A DNA stretch of 64,000 nucleotides from Roseburia rectibacter (GTDB lineage: Bacteria > Bacillota > Clostridia > Lachnospirales > Lachnospiraceae), in assembly GCF_014287515.2 (NCBI RefSeq), contig NZ_CP092473.1, positions 1,453,001 to 1,517,000 on the forward strand, given 5' to 3'. A program made the translations under genes and the position numbers. Position 1 is the first letter of the stretch; every line of letters starts with the position of its first letter. Of the stretch, positions 36,365 to 45,458 are shown in pieces. The notes below the pieces were generated by a model that had not been told where the DNA came from, did not search any database, and worked only from the letters and a program-made list of their open reading frames with translations.

Positions 36365-38112
36365 TATGCAGCACCTCCTTCATCGAAATCACCGCTTCCG
36401 CTGGTCTGTGATTCATAGACATCGCGGTAGATATCATTGGATTCTAATAATTCTTCATGTGTGCCAAAGCCATTTACAACACCGTTATCTAAAACGATGA
36501 TGCGATCTGCATTCTGGACGGAGGAGATTCGCTGTGCGATGATGAATTTGGTTGTGTCCGGAATCTCTTCGGCAAAAGCCTTGCGGATCTTTGCATCGGT
36601 TGCGGTATCAACAGCACTCGTACTGTCATCTAAAATAAGTATTTTCGGTTTCTTTAACAGGGCTCTTGCAATACACAGACGCTGTTTCTGACCACCGGAT
36701 ACGTTGGTTCCACCCTGTTCAATGTAAGTGTTGTAGCCGTCCGGGAAGCGGTCGATAAATTCATCTGCGCAGGCAAGATGGCATGCGTGGCGACATTCTT
36801 CATCAGTCGCATTTTTATCGCCCCAGCGGAGGTTTTCATAGATGGTTCCGGAGAAAAGCACGTTGTTCTGCAATACTACGGAGACCTCATCGCGCAGGGT
36901 GTCAAGATCGTAGGAACGTACATCTTTTCCGCCGACGAGAACAGTACCTTCCGAAACGTCATAAAGACGGCTGATCAGGTTGACGAGTGAAGATTTAGAA
37001 CTTCCTGTACCGCCGATGACACCGATGGTCTCACCGGAGTGGATGGTAAGATTGATATCATCAAGGATCGGTTTATCTGAGGTCTTGTTATAACGGAATG
37101 TTACATGGTCAAATGTGACACTGCCGTCGGCTACTTCGTAAACCGGATTTTCCGGGTTTGTGATATCACTTTTTTCATTTAAAACCTCACAGATACGCTC
37201 GGCACTTGCGATACTCATGGCTAACATAACGAAAACCATTGAGAGCATCATCAGACTCATCATGATGTTCATACAATAGGTAAGAAGACTCATCAGTTCG
37301 CCTGTGGTAAGAGAACCTGCAACGATCATTTTTGCCCCCAGCCAGCTTAATGCGATGATACAGCTATATACAGCAATCTGCATGACAGGGGAGTTGAAAG
37401 CGAGTACGCCCTCTGCTTTGACAAACATGTTATAAATATTTTTGCTTGCCTGTGTGAACTTCTTCTTTTCATAATCCTCACGGACATAGGCTTTGACTAC
37501 ACGGATCGCGGAGACATTTTCCTGTACCGATGCATTTAAGTCATCGTACTTTGGAAATACTTCCATAAAGTAATGATGTGCCCGTATTGTAATAAAGGCA
37601 AGGATCACACCAAGTACGATAACAGCGATCAGGTAAACGCATGCGAGTTTCGCATTGATGAAAAATGCCATGATCATCGCGCAGACTAAAGAGATCGGTG
37701 CGCGCACGCACATACGCAGCAGCATCTGATATGCGTTCTGCAGATTCGTCACATCGGTGGTGAGCCTTGTGACAAGACCTGCGGTGCTGAATTTGTCAAT
37801 GTTGGAAAAAGAAAAGGTCTGTATATTTTCGTACATTGCTTTTCGTAAGTTGCGGGCGAATCCTGCGGAAGCACGGGCACCGTATTTTCCACCCATCGTT
37901 CCTGCAAACAGGGAAACACACGCGACAATGACCATACATCCGCCCATGACGTAAATATGGTGGATATCCCCGGCTTCCACGCCGTTATCGATGATCGATG
38001 CCATCATCAGTGGGATGATCGTTTCCATGAGTACTTCTAAGATCATGAAAACAGGAGTGAGGAAAGAATCTTTCTTAAATTCTTTGATCTGAGCTCCCAG
38101 AGTTTTTAACAT
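36364..38112 (-). CDS. ABC exporter half-transporter, MdlA/LmrC-like
   Basis: A 582-residue partner subunit with six TM helices (about 15-300) and an ATPase domain. Walker A reads GGTGSSKSS, with Ser where the other subunit has Gly, a change known in this family. The signature is VSGGQKQRLCIARAL and Walker B ILILDDSTSAVD: Asp replaces the catalytic Glu after the Walker B Asp, so this is probably the degenerate site of an asymmetric exporter. It is divergent from the MarR gene and is the first gene of the pair. Confidence 0.93.
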   Translation of the reverse strand: MLKTLGAQIKEFKKDSFLTPVFMILEVLMETIIPLMMASIIDNGVEAGDIHHIYVMGGCMVIVACVSLFAGTMGGKYGARASAGFARNLRKAMYENIQTFSFSNIDKFSTAGLVTRLTTDVTNLQNAYQMLLRMCVRAPISLVCAMIMAFFINAKLACVYLIAVIVLGVILAFITIRAHHYFMEVFPKYDDLNASVQENVSAIRVVKAYVREDYEKKKFTQASKNIYNMFVKAEGVLAFNSPVMQIAVYSCIIALSWLGAKMIVAGSLTTGELMSLLTYCMNIMMSLMMLSMVFVMLAMSIASAERICEVLNEKSDITNPENPVYEVADGSVTFDHVTFRYNKTSDKPILDDINLTIHSGETIGVIGGTGSSKSSLVNLISRLYDVSEGTVLVGGKDVRSYDLDTLRDEVSVVLQNNVLFSGTIYENLRWGDKNATDEECRHACHLACADEFIDRFPDGYNTYIEQGGTNVSGGQKQRLCIARALLKKPKILILDDSTSAVDTATDAKIRKAFAEEIPDTTKFIIAQRISSVQNADRIIVLDNGVVNGFGTHEELLESNDIYRDVYESQTSGSGDFDEGGAA

Positions 38113-38149
38113 AACATCACATCCTTTTCAAAAAATAATTGATTTTTAT

Positions 38150-38167
38150 TTGTTAGTGTGCTAACAA
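38150..38167. promoter_or_regulatory. MarR-type operator palindrome
   Basis: TTGTTAG, four bases, CTAACAA forms a perfect 18-base palindrome in the spacer between the ABC exporter genes (minus) and the MarR gene (plus). It is the likely site for the regulator to repress both. Confidence 0.8.
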
Positions 38168-38236
38168 TATAGTTATAAGGCATAAAAAAAAGAATGTCAA
38201 TGTAAAAAATAATATTATTTCAGCAGGAGATAAATC

Positions 38237-38716
38237 ATGCATACAGATACGATAGGATATAAAATACGTTTGATCCATAACCAGATCCATAAGCGGATGG
38301 AGGCAAAAAAACAGGAAAATGAAAAAGAACCACTTACGGGAATGCAGCGCTGGACGCTTGGATTTTTGCGGGATCATGATGGAAAGGATATCTATCAGAA
38401 GGATATTGAAACGGAATTTTCGGTATCGCGGGCAACCGCATCAAACATGCTTGCAGTCATGGAACGGAAAGGGCTGGTGCGCCGTGAGACGGTGGAGCAT
38501 GATGCGAGGCTGAAGAAACTGGTGCTGACAGATAAAGCACGTACTATGGTAGAGAGGTCAGAGCAGGATATGCGTGAAATGGAAGCTCTTTTAGAGAAAG
38601 GACTGAGTGATGAAGAGGTAAAAGATCTTAAGAAATATTTAGACCGGATGCTTTTGAATCTGGATGTGGATATTGCCTGTCCGAAGAATTCTTTCTGTGG
38701 TGGCATGAAAAAATAG
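38237..38716 (+). CDS. MarR-family transcriptional regulator
   Basis: A 159-residue winged-helix regulator. The recognition part is IYQKDIETEFSVSRATASNMLAVMERKGLV (about 53-82) and the wing RRETVEHDARLKKLVLT. A four-Cys-poor tail ends CPKNSFCGGMKK. It is divergent from the exporter pair, with a palindromic operator between them. It therefore probably represses the exporter until a toxic ligand binds. Confidence 0.92.
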   Translation: MHTDTIGYKIRLIHNQIHKRMEAKKQENEKEPLTGMQRWTLGFLRDHDGKDIYQKDIETEFSVSRATASNMLAVMERKGLVRRETVEHDARLKKLVLTDKARTMVERSEQDMREMEALLEKGLSDEEVKDLKKYLDRMLLNLDVDIACPKNSFCGGMKK

Positions 38717-38856
38717 AAACACTAGATATTGTGGTTGATGATGCAGGATATACAAGTGAAAAAAATGACGAAGAAATCACCTTAAATTTGGTAATAGTGA
38801 ATAAAGACCGCGTATTTACTGGGGTTGCAACGATCGATTCTGCCCGGATATCATAA
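38711..38856 (+). pseudogene. orphan 3' coding fragment after the MarR gene
   Basis: A frame without start codon reads IETLDIVVDDAGYTSEKNDE, continues EITLNLVIVNKDRVFTGVATIDSARIS and stops at 38,856. Codon use looks like a real gene. It overlaps the MarR stop in another frame, so it is probably the tail of a deleted gene. Family not recognised. Confidence 0.35.
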
Positions 38857-38886
38857 AAGCGGGAAAATATATATGTTCCAAACACA

Positions 38887-38914
38887 TTGACAAAGACACA
38901 ATATATTGTATAAT
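38887..38914 (+). promoter_or_regulatory. nrdD promoter overlapping a putative NrdR box
   Basis: TTGACA (38,887-38,892) and TATAAT (38,909-38,914) are 16 bases apart. ACACAATATATTGTAT (38,897-38,912), between and over them, matches the NrdR-box consensus ACACWATATATWGTGT at 14 of 16 positions. Binding there would block RNA polymerase. Only one box is seen; NrdR usually uses two. Confidence 0.75.
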
Positions 38915-38991
38915 AAGTACTCGTAGGTTATGCGGCCGTTTGGGTATGGCAGGCAGCCATCAGTCAGAAACAGAAAGGGATTTGATCGGAA

Positions 38992-41181
38992 ATGAAAATT
39001 ATTAAAAGAAGCGGTATGGAGGATACCTTTGATATTAAAAAAATTGAGGCGGCGATCCGCAGGGCGAACAACAGCGTTATTGATTATGAGAAGCTGACAG
39101 ATAAGCAGATTGATGAGATATCAAAAAATGTGGAAATTGCCTGTGAAAATATGAAACGTTCTCCAAGTGTAGAAGAGATTCAGGATATGGTAGAGAACCA
39201 GATCATGAATCAGCGTGCATTTAATGTGGCACGAAACTATATTACATACCGTTACAAACAGGAACTGGTGCGCAAATCCAACTCAACGGATGAACAGATC
39301 TTAAGTTTGTTAGAGTGTAATAATGAGGAAGTAAAACAGGAAAATTCAAATAAAAATCCAACGGTAAACAGCGTGCAGAGAGATTATATGGCAGGAGAGG
39401 TCAGCAAAGATATCACAAAGAGATTTTTGCTGCCGCCGGATATCGTGGAGGCGCACGAGCAGGGAATCATTCATTTTCATGATGCGGATTATTTTGCACA
39501 GCATATGCACAACTGCTGTCTGGTCAATTTAGAGGATATGCTTCAGAACGGAACTGTTATCAGCGAAACAATGATTGACCGTCCGAAGAGTTTCTCTACA
39601 GCATGCAATATCGCAACACAGGCAATCGCACAGATCGCAAGTTCCCAGTACGGTGGACAGAGTATCTCACTTTCCCATCTGGCACCGTTCGTACAGGTCA
39701 GCCGTGAAAAATACCGTAAACAGGTTCGTGCAGAACTTGAGGCGATCGGAGTTGAACCGACAGAGGATAAGGTGAAAAAAATTGCTGAGATCCGTGTAAA
39801 AGAAGAGATCAACCGTGGCGTACAGATGATCCAGTATCAGGTGATCACCCTGATGACAACAAACGGACAGGCACCGTTTATTACAGTATTTATGTATCTT
39901 GATGAGGTGCCGGAAGGCCAGCTTCGTGATGATCTTGCAGCCGTGATCGAGGAAATGCTTCACCAGAGAATCCTTGGAGTGAAAAATGAGCAGGGCGTGT
40001 ACATTACACCTGCATTCCCGAAACTGATCTATGTCTTAGAGGCAGATAATATCCGCGAAGGTACGAAATACTGGTATCTGACAAAACTTGCAGCAGAATG
40101 TACTGCAAAGAGAATGGTTCCGGATTATATTTCAGAGAAGATCATGAAGAAATTAAAAGACGGCAACTGTTATACCTGTATGGGATGCAGATCTTTCCTG
40201 ACTGTTGACCGCACAAAAGAAAATTATGCAAATGCAAAAAATTACGTTCCGGGTAAGAAGTATTACGGCAGATTTAACCAGGGAGTTGTCACTTTAAATC
40301 TCGTGGATGTCGCATGCTCTTCCGGAAAAGATATGGATAAATTCTGGGAACTTTTGGATGAAAGGTTAGATCTTTGTTACAGGGCTCTGATTATCCGTCA
40401 TAAGAGACTGCTCGGTACACCTTCTGATGTGGCACCGATTCTCTGGCAGAACGGTGCACTGGCACGTCTGAAAAAAGGTGAGACGATCGATAAACTTTTA
40501 TATGACGGTTATTCCACGATTTCTCTTGGCTATGCCGGACTTTGTGAGTGTACCAGATACATGAAGGGGGTTTCCCACACCGAGCCGGAAGGAACAGAGT
40601 TTGCATTAAAAGTAATGCGCCGTTTAAATGATGCATGTACGGAATGGAAAGAAAAACACAATATCGATTTCAGCCTGTACGGAACACCACTGGAATCAAC
40701 GACTTATAAGTTCGCGAAATGTCTTCAGAAGCGTTTTGGCATTATTCCGGGAGTGACGGATAAGAACTACATCACAAACAGCTATCATGTCCATGTGACA
40801 GAGGAAATCAGTGCATTCGATAAGTTGAAGTTTGAGTCACAGTTCCAGGAGCTTTCTCCGGGAGGTGCGATCAGCTATGTGGAAGTGCCGAATATGCAGA
40901 ATAATCTTGACGCTGTACTTGCAGTGATGCAGTATATTTATGACAATATTATGTACGCAGAGCTGAATACCAAGAGCGATTACTGTATGGAATGCGGTTA
41001 TTCCGGAGAGATCAAGATCGTCAATGATAAGGACGGCAAACTTGTCTGGGAGTGTCCAAACTGTGGCAATCGTGACCAGAATAAGATGAGTGTGGCGCGC
41101 AGAACCTGCGGCTACATTGGAACACAGTTCTGGAATCAGGGCAGAACACAGGAAATTAAAGAGAGAGTGCTTCATTTATAA
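38992..41181 (+). CDS. nrdD: anaerobic ribonucleoside-triphosphate reductase
   Basis: A 729-residue class III reductase that makes deoxynucleotides without oxygen. An N-terminal ATP-cone (about 1-90, KIIKRSGMEDTFDIKKIEAA) controls activity. The catalytic barrel follows. Near the C-terminus are a zinc site (CMECG and CPNCGN) and the glycyl-radical loop RRTCGYIG (G707). Activation needs NrdG, encoded here at 45,459 instead of directly next to it. Confidence 0.97.
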   Translation: MKIIKRSGMEDTFDIKKIEAAIRRANNSVIDYEKLTDKQIDEISKNVEIACENMKRSPSVEEIQDMVENQIMNQRAFNVARNYITYRYKQELVRKSNSTDEQILSLLECNNEEVKQENSNKNPTVNSVQRDYMAGEVSKDITKRFLLPPDIVEAHEQGIIHFHDADYFAQHMHNCCLVNLEDMLQNGTVISETMIDRPKSFSTACNIATQAIAQIASSQYGGQSISLSHLAPFVQVSREKYRKQVRAELEAIGVEPTEDKVKKIAEIRVKEEINRGVQMIQYQVITLMTTNGQAPFITVFMYLDEVPEGQLRDDLAAVIEEMLHQRILGVKNEQGVYITPAFPKLIYVLEADNIREGTKYWYLTKLAAECTAKRMVPDYISEKIMKKLKDGNCYTCMGCRSFLTVDRTKENYANAKNYVPGKKYYGRFNQGVVTLNLVDVACSSGKDMDKFWELLDERLDLCYRALIIRHKRLLGTPSDVAPILWQNGALARLKKGETIDKLLYDGYSTISLGYAGLCECTRYMKGVSHTEPEGTEFALKVMRRLNDACTEWKEKHNIDFSLYGTPLESTTYKFAKCLQKRFGIIPGVTDKNYITNSYHVHVTEEISAFDKLKFESQFQELSPGGAISYVEVPNMQNNLDAVLAVMQYIYDNIMYAELNTKSDYCMECGYSGEIKIVNDKDGKLVWECPNCGNRDQNKMSVARRTCGYIGTQFWNQGRTQEIKERVLHL

Positions 41182-41194
41182 AATTCATATTGCG

Positions 41195-41236
41195 AAAAAG
41201 AACCGTATATCAACATTGATGTGCGGTTCTTTTTAT
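41195..41236 (+). terminator. terminator of nrdD
   Basis: AAAAAGAACCG (41,195-41,205) and CGGTTCTTTTT (41,224-41,234) form the stem, with an inner ATCAA-GAT pairing. Confidence 0.9.
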
Positions 41237-41292
41237 GATAAACTGTAATGGTACTAAATCACTAAAATAATAATTTAACTTTGGAGGATAAA

Positions 41293-41682
41293 ATGTTAGA
41301 AGCAGGAATCAAAGGACAGCATACAATTATAGTAGAGAAAGAAAATACGGCAGCAGTGATGAAAAGCGGTACATTAGCAGTATTTGCGACACCGGCAATG
41401 ATTGCGCTGATCGAGGAGACCGCATGGAAAAGTGTTGCAGATGAACTCGAAGAAGGATGTGTGACTGTGGGAACGAGCCTTAATGTAAAACATCTTGCCG
41501 CATCGCCGGTGGGAATGAAGGTGACCTGCAATACCACTTTGGTGGAAGTGGATAAAAGACGCCTTGTATTTTCTGTGGAAGTAGAGGATGAAACCGGGAA
41601 GATCGGGGAAGGAACGCATGAGCGTTTTATCGTACAGGCGGAAAAATTTCAGAATAAGGCGGACGCCAAGTTAAATAGATAG
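41293..41682 (+). CDS. hotdog-fold thioesterase, FlK-like
   Basis: A 129-residue single-domain protein. FATPAMIALIEETAWKSV, VGTSLNVKHLAASPVG and the closing GEGTHERFIV match the fluoroacetyl-CoA-thioesterase-like hotdog family; in FlK-type enzymes Thr, Glu and His are catalytic and T-E-H equivalents are visible here. Start ATG 41,293 behind TTGGAGG. The natural acyl-CoA is unknown. It is followed within nine bases by a ZIP transporter. Confidence 0.85.
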   Translation: MLEAGIKGQHTIIVEKENTAAVMKSGTLAVFATPAMIALIEETAWKSVADELEEGCVTVGTSLNVKHLAASPVGMKVTCNTTLVEVDKRRLVFSVEVEDETGKIGEGTHERFIVQAEKFQNKADAKLNR

Positions 41683-41691
41683 GAGGGAACA

Positions 41692-42468
41692 TTGAATTTA
41701 GTTATTGGTTTACTGGTTCCTTTTCTGGGAACTTCATTAGGGGCAGCATGTGTTTTCTTTATGAAAAACGGGTTGAACCGTCTGGTACAGAAAGCATTGC
41801 TTGGCTTTGCATCCGGTGTCATGGTGGCGGCGTCTGTGTGGTCGCTGCTGATACCATCGATTAACATGTCAGAGACGATGGGAAGATTTGCTTTCCTGCC
41901 TGCAGCAGTTGGATTTGTATTTGGAATTCTGTTTTTGCTGCTGATGGATAAGATCATTCCACATCTTCATATGAATGAGGAAAAGCCGGAAGGTCTGCCA
42001 AGCCACCTAAAAAAAACAACCATGTTGGTACTGGCTGTTACCCTTCACAATATACCGGAGGGAATGGCAGTAGGAGTCGTATTTGCAGGACTTTTATCAG
42101 GTAACAGCACAATTACGTTAGCGGGAGCATTTTCGCTGTCCATAGGGATCGCAATCCAGAATTTCCCGGAAGGCGCCATTATATCGCTTCCGTTAAAAAG
42201 TGAAGGAGGCAGTACGAAAAAGGCATTCTGGTATGGTGTGGCGTCCGGTGTGGTAGAGCCGATCGCAGCGGGGATTACGATCATATTAGCCGGAATTATT
42301 ACACACATGCTGCCATATCTGCTGGCATTTGCAGCAGGGGCAATGATTTATGTGGTAGTGGAAGAACTTCTTCCGGAAGCATCAGAAGGAGAACATTCTA
42401 ATATTAATACAATTGGATTTGCAGCAGGATTTCTGATCATGATGATATTAGATGTCGCATTAGGATAA
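41692..42468 (+). CDS. ZIP-family divalent metal transporter
   Basis: A 258-residue membrane protein with about eight TM helices, starting at TTG 41,692 behind AGGAGGGAAC. The metal-site helices are TLHNIPEGMAVG (about 119-130) and IGIAIQNFPEGAI (about 150-162), the paired HN-PEG and QNFPEGA motifs of ZIP proteins such as ZupT. It imports zinc or related metals. Confidence 0.93.
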   Translation: MNLVIGLLVPFLGTSLGAACVFFMKNGLNRLVQKALLGFASGVMVAASVWSLLIPSINMSETMGRFAFLPAAVGFVFGILFLLLMDKIIPHLHMNEEKPEGLPSHLKKTTMLVLAVTLHNIPEGMAVGVVFAGLLSGNSTITLAGAFSLSIGIAIQNFPEGAIISLPLKSEGGSTKKAFWYGVASGVVEPIAAGITIILAGIITHMLPYLLAFAAGAMIYVVVEELLPEASEGEHSNINTIGFAAGFLIMMILDVALG

Positions 42469-42481
42469 GGAGCAAATAAAT

Positions 42482-42832
42482 ATGCAGAACGATTTAAGAG
42501 AACAGTTGATCAAACAATTTCCATCAGATGTGGTAGAGATACTGGATCAGAGCGGTAAACCATACTATGGCTGTCCGACCTGTAAGAGGGCAGTTACAGT
42601 AGGAACTGATAAATGTCCGGGATGCGGACAGGTGCTTGCGTGGGATCACATCCGCAAGGAAAACCAGAAAAAGGGAACCATGACGGCAGTACTTAAGTTT
42701 GAAGTAGCAGGCGATTTTACAAAAGGGGACTGCAGAAAATGTCCGCTTTCCTACATTGCAAAAGAAAAAAATGAAAATGTTTATGAATGTCCGTTGAAAA
42801 TGCGTGCAAACTGTAAACTTGAGCTTATGTAG
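42482..42832 (+). CDS. zinc-ribbon protein of unknown function
   Basis: A 116-residue cytosolic protein. CPTCKRAV and CPGCGQ form a zinc ribbon (about 31-52); further cysteines CRKCPL and CPLK in the C-terminal half could bind a second metal. It lies 13 bases after the ZIP transporter gene and 11 before the DUF218 gene. A role in metal handling would fit the neighbour, but that is only context. Confidence 0.7.
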   Translation: MQNDLREQLIKQFPSDVVEILDQSGKPYYGCPTCKRAVTVGTDKCPGCGQVLAWDHIRKENQKKGTMTAVLKFEVAGDFTKGDCRKCPLSYIAKEKNENVYECPLKMRANCKLELM

Positions 42833-42843
42833 AAAGGAAATTC

Positions 42844-43614
42844 ATGCGCGGTGTACAGATGGTCATTATAGCGGTCGGAGGCATTTTATTATTCTGGTTC
42901 TTCGCGCCGCTGTTATGCAAAGGAATTTTTAATATAGGAACGGCGACCGGGATTCTGATCTCGTTATTCCTGTTATGTTATGGAATTTTTTTCGGGCGTA
43001 TGAACAGGAGAGCTTTGATATTGTGGAATGGCAGGAAAACACACTGGATATGTGTTTTCCTGCTTGTCCTTGTACTTATAATGATCATGACAGTGTTGGC
43101 AGAGACATTTCTGATGATCCACTCAGCATTACACACTCCGCCGCAAAATACGACAGCTGTTGTTTTAGGATGCAGTGTAAAAGGTACAAAACCAAGCAGA
43201 ATATTAGAGGAACGTATTGATGCTGCATATGATTATCTGAGTGTAAATAAAGATGCAGTATGTATTTTGTCCGGTGGCAGAGGACCGGGTGAAGATATCA
43301 CGGAAGCACAGTGCATGTATGAAGTGCTGACAAAACGGGGAATCAGTGAAAATCGTTTGATTTTAGAAGAACGATCTACAACGACGGAAGAAAATTTAAA
43401 ATATACCGGAGAAATTTTAAAAGACCGTGGACTTGATATGACTGTGACACTGGTTACCAGTGAATTTCATGAATATCGGGCGAATCAGATGGCAGCCAGG
43501 CTGGGAATGAAAAGTTACAGTACCCCGGCACATACATTTTTTGTATATTTTCCCACCTATTATGTGAGGGAACTGTATGGCATTTTATATTATGAATTGC
43601 GTCATTGGGATTAG
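42844..43614 (+). CDS. YdcF/ElyC-like DUF218 membrane protein
   Basis: A 256-residue protein with three N-terminal TM helices (about 5-20, 30-48 and 65-88), followed by a DUF218 domain: AVVLGCSVKGTKPSRILEER, CILSGGRGPGED, ERSTTTEENLKYT and VTSEFHEYRA. Relatives act in envelope or cell-wall biogenesis. The exact reaction is unknown. Confidence 0.87.
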   Translation: MRGVQMVIIAVGGILLFWFFAPLLCKGIFNIGTATGILISLFLLCYGIFFGRMNRRALILWNGRKTHWICVFLLVLVLIMIMTVLAETFLMIHSALHTPPQNTTAVVLGCSVKGTKPSRILEERIDAAYDYLSVNKDAVCILSGGRGPGEDITEAQCMYEVLTKRGISENRLILEERSTTTEENLKYTGEILKDRGLDMTVTLVTSEFHEYRANQMAARLGMKSYSTPAHTFFVYFPTYYVRELYGILYYELRHWD

Positions 43615-43677
43615 TGTGGAAGTATTTTTATAAAAACAGTGCAGTAATAAAAAGTGGAATGTCAGAGAGAGGAAAAG

Positions 43678-44328
43678 ATGCCAGGAAAATATTATGCAGT
43701 AAAAAAAGGAAGAAAACCGGGAGTGTACCAGAGCTGGGCAGAATGTAAAGCGATGGTGGACGGCTTTCCTGGAGCAGTATATAAGAGTTTTAAAACAAGA
43801 GAAGAAGCAGTGGCTTTTGCCAAAGCTGCGACATATACCGGAGCAGATGCTGCCCCAAAGATGCAAAATGCAATGAAGAAAACAATGCAGCAGGAAGATG
43901 GGGCGATGCCGTCTGTCTATGCGTTTGTGGATGGTTCTTACAATGTGGCAACGCATGTCTACGGATATGGTGGCTTTCTGATTCATGATGGCATAAAAGA
44001 AGTGCTGCAGGGGAGTGATAAGGATGCAGAGATGGCAGCGATGCGCAATGTCGCAGGGGAAATCTGTGGCAGTATGGCTGCGATCAGAAAAGCGGTCGAA
44101 TTAGGATTGCCGGAAGTAACGATTTATTATGATTACATGGGAATCGAAATGTGGGCAACCGGTGCGTGGAAGTGCAATAAAAAAGGGACAGCAGCATACC
44201 GTGATTATGTGGCATCGGTGAAAAATGTGATTGTGATTCGTTTTGTAAAGGTAAAAGGACATTCCGGTATCGATGGCAATGAGGAAGCAGATATGTTAGC
44301 AAAGCAGGCAGTGGGGAATGAGATATAA
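43678..44328 (+). CDS. rnhA: ribonuclease H with N-terminal hybrid-binding domain
   Basis: A 216-residue RNase H1-type enzyme that removes RNA from RNA-DNA hybrids. The N-terminal hybrid-binding domain (about 2-48) reads GKYYAVKKGRKPGVYQSW and FKTREEAVAFA. The RNase H domain has D in YAFVDGSYN, E in EICGSMAAI, D in IYYDYMGIEMW and D in GNEEADMLA, the DEDD set. ATG 43,678 follows GAGAGGAAAAG and is preferred to 43,654. Confidence 0.93.
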   Translation: MPGKYYAVKKGRKPGVYQSWAECKAMVDGFPGAVYKSFKTREEAVAFAKAATYTGADAAPKMQNAMKKTMQQEDGAMPSVYAFVDGSYNVATHVYGYGGFLIHDGIKEVLQGSDKDAEMAAMRNVAGEICGSMAAIRKAVELGLPEVTIYYDYMGIEMWATGAWKCNKKGTAAYRDYVASVKNVIVIRFVKVKGHSGIDGNEEADMLAKQAVGNEI

Positions 44329-44351
44329 AACCGGAATCCGGGAGCAGATAT

Positions 44352-45455
44352 ATGGATAAAAAGTTAAAATATTATGATCTGATGGAGGACTTAAGAAAAC
44401 AGATCGTTTCAGGAAAAATAAAGCCGGGAGAAAAACTGCCATCGGAAAATGAACTTTCCGGGACATATCAGGTAAGCAGACAGACTGTACGGAAAGCTCT
44501 GCAGATCCTTCAGAACGAGGGATATATTTATGCGGAACATGGACGTGGAACGTTTTGTTCGGAGATGGCGAGACGCACGGGTGAAACGAAAAATATAGCA
44601 GTGGTCACGACATATCTGTCTGATTATATTTTTCCGAGAGTGATCCAGGGAATTGATAAAGTCCTTACGGAAAATGGATATAGTATTCTTTTAAAGAATA
44701 CAAGAAATTCCAGAAATATGGAAGCAAAATGTTTAGAAGAATTATTGCAGAAGGGAATTGATGGGCTGATCATAGAACCAAGCAAAAGTCAGATCTTCTG
44801 CAAACATATTAATTTATACCAGACGCTGGATGAATATCGGATTCCATATGTATTTATTCAAGGCAGTTATGCGCAGCTTGCAGAAAAGCCCCATATCCTT
44901 TTAGATGACTGCCTTGGAGGATATCTGGTTACAAGATATCTGATCTCACTGGGGCACCATCACATCATAGGGATATTTAAAGCGGATGATACGCAGGGAC
45001 AGCAGCGGCACAAAGGGTATGTGCAGGCTTTACAGGAAGCAGGGATTGCGTATGACCCGGATAAAGTGGTATGGTTTTATACGGAAGACCGGAAAACGCA
45101 TCCATATGAACAGGTGTGTCATATGGCTAAGATGAGATGTGAGCATTTCTTTGACAGTGTGGTATCGTATAATGACCAGATTGCACTAGAGGTCATCCGG
45201 GCATTAGAGGATGAAGGACTTAAAGTGCCGGATGATGTTTCAGTGACAGGATATGATGATTCCTATCTTGCGTCAAGTGGAAAAGTACCGCTCACCACGG
45301 TGGCTCATCCACAGGAAAAATTAGGTGAAATGGCAGCAGAGCTTCTTCTTGGACTGCTGAAAGAGGGAAGTGTCCCGGAGTCAGAAAAGCAGATCCTTGT
45401 GAAACCAAAGCTGGTGATCCGGGAATCCTGTATATCCCGGAAAAAGGAGGAATAA
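44352..45455 (+). CDS. GntR-LacI hybrid regulator, AraR-like
   Basis: A 367-residue repressor. N-terminal GntR winged helix (about 1-72: YYDLMEDLRKQIVSGKIKPG, YQVSRQTVRKALQILQNEG) is joined to a LacI/periplasmic-binding-protein sugar domain (FPRVIQGIDKVLTENGYS, DDVSVTGYDDSYLA, TTVAHPQEKLGEMA). This architecture is that of the arabinose repressor AraR. No arabinose genes are near, so the ligand is not fixed. It lies directly before nrdG, four bases apart. Confidence 0.88.
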   Translation: MDKKLKYYDLMEDLRKQIVSGKIKPGEKLPSENELSGTYQVSRQTVRKALQILQNEGYIYAEHGRGTFCSEMARRTGETKNIAVVTTYLSDYIFPRVIQGIDKVLTENGYSILLKNTRNSRNMEAKCLEELLQKGIDGLIIEPSKSQIFCKHINLYQTLDEYRIPYVFIQGSYAQLAEKPHILLDDCLGGYLVTRYLISLGHHHIIGIFKADDTQGQQRHKGYVQALQEAGIAYDPDKVVWFYTEDRKTHPYEQVCHMAKMRCEHFFDSVVSYNDQIALEVIRALEDEGLKVPDDVSVTGYDDSYLASSGKVPLTTVAHPQEKLGEMAAELLLGLLKEGSVPESEKQILVKPKLVIRESCISRKKEE

Positions 45456-45458
45456 AAG

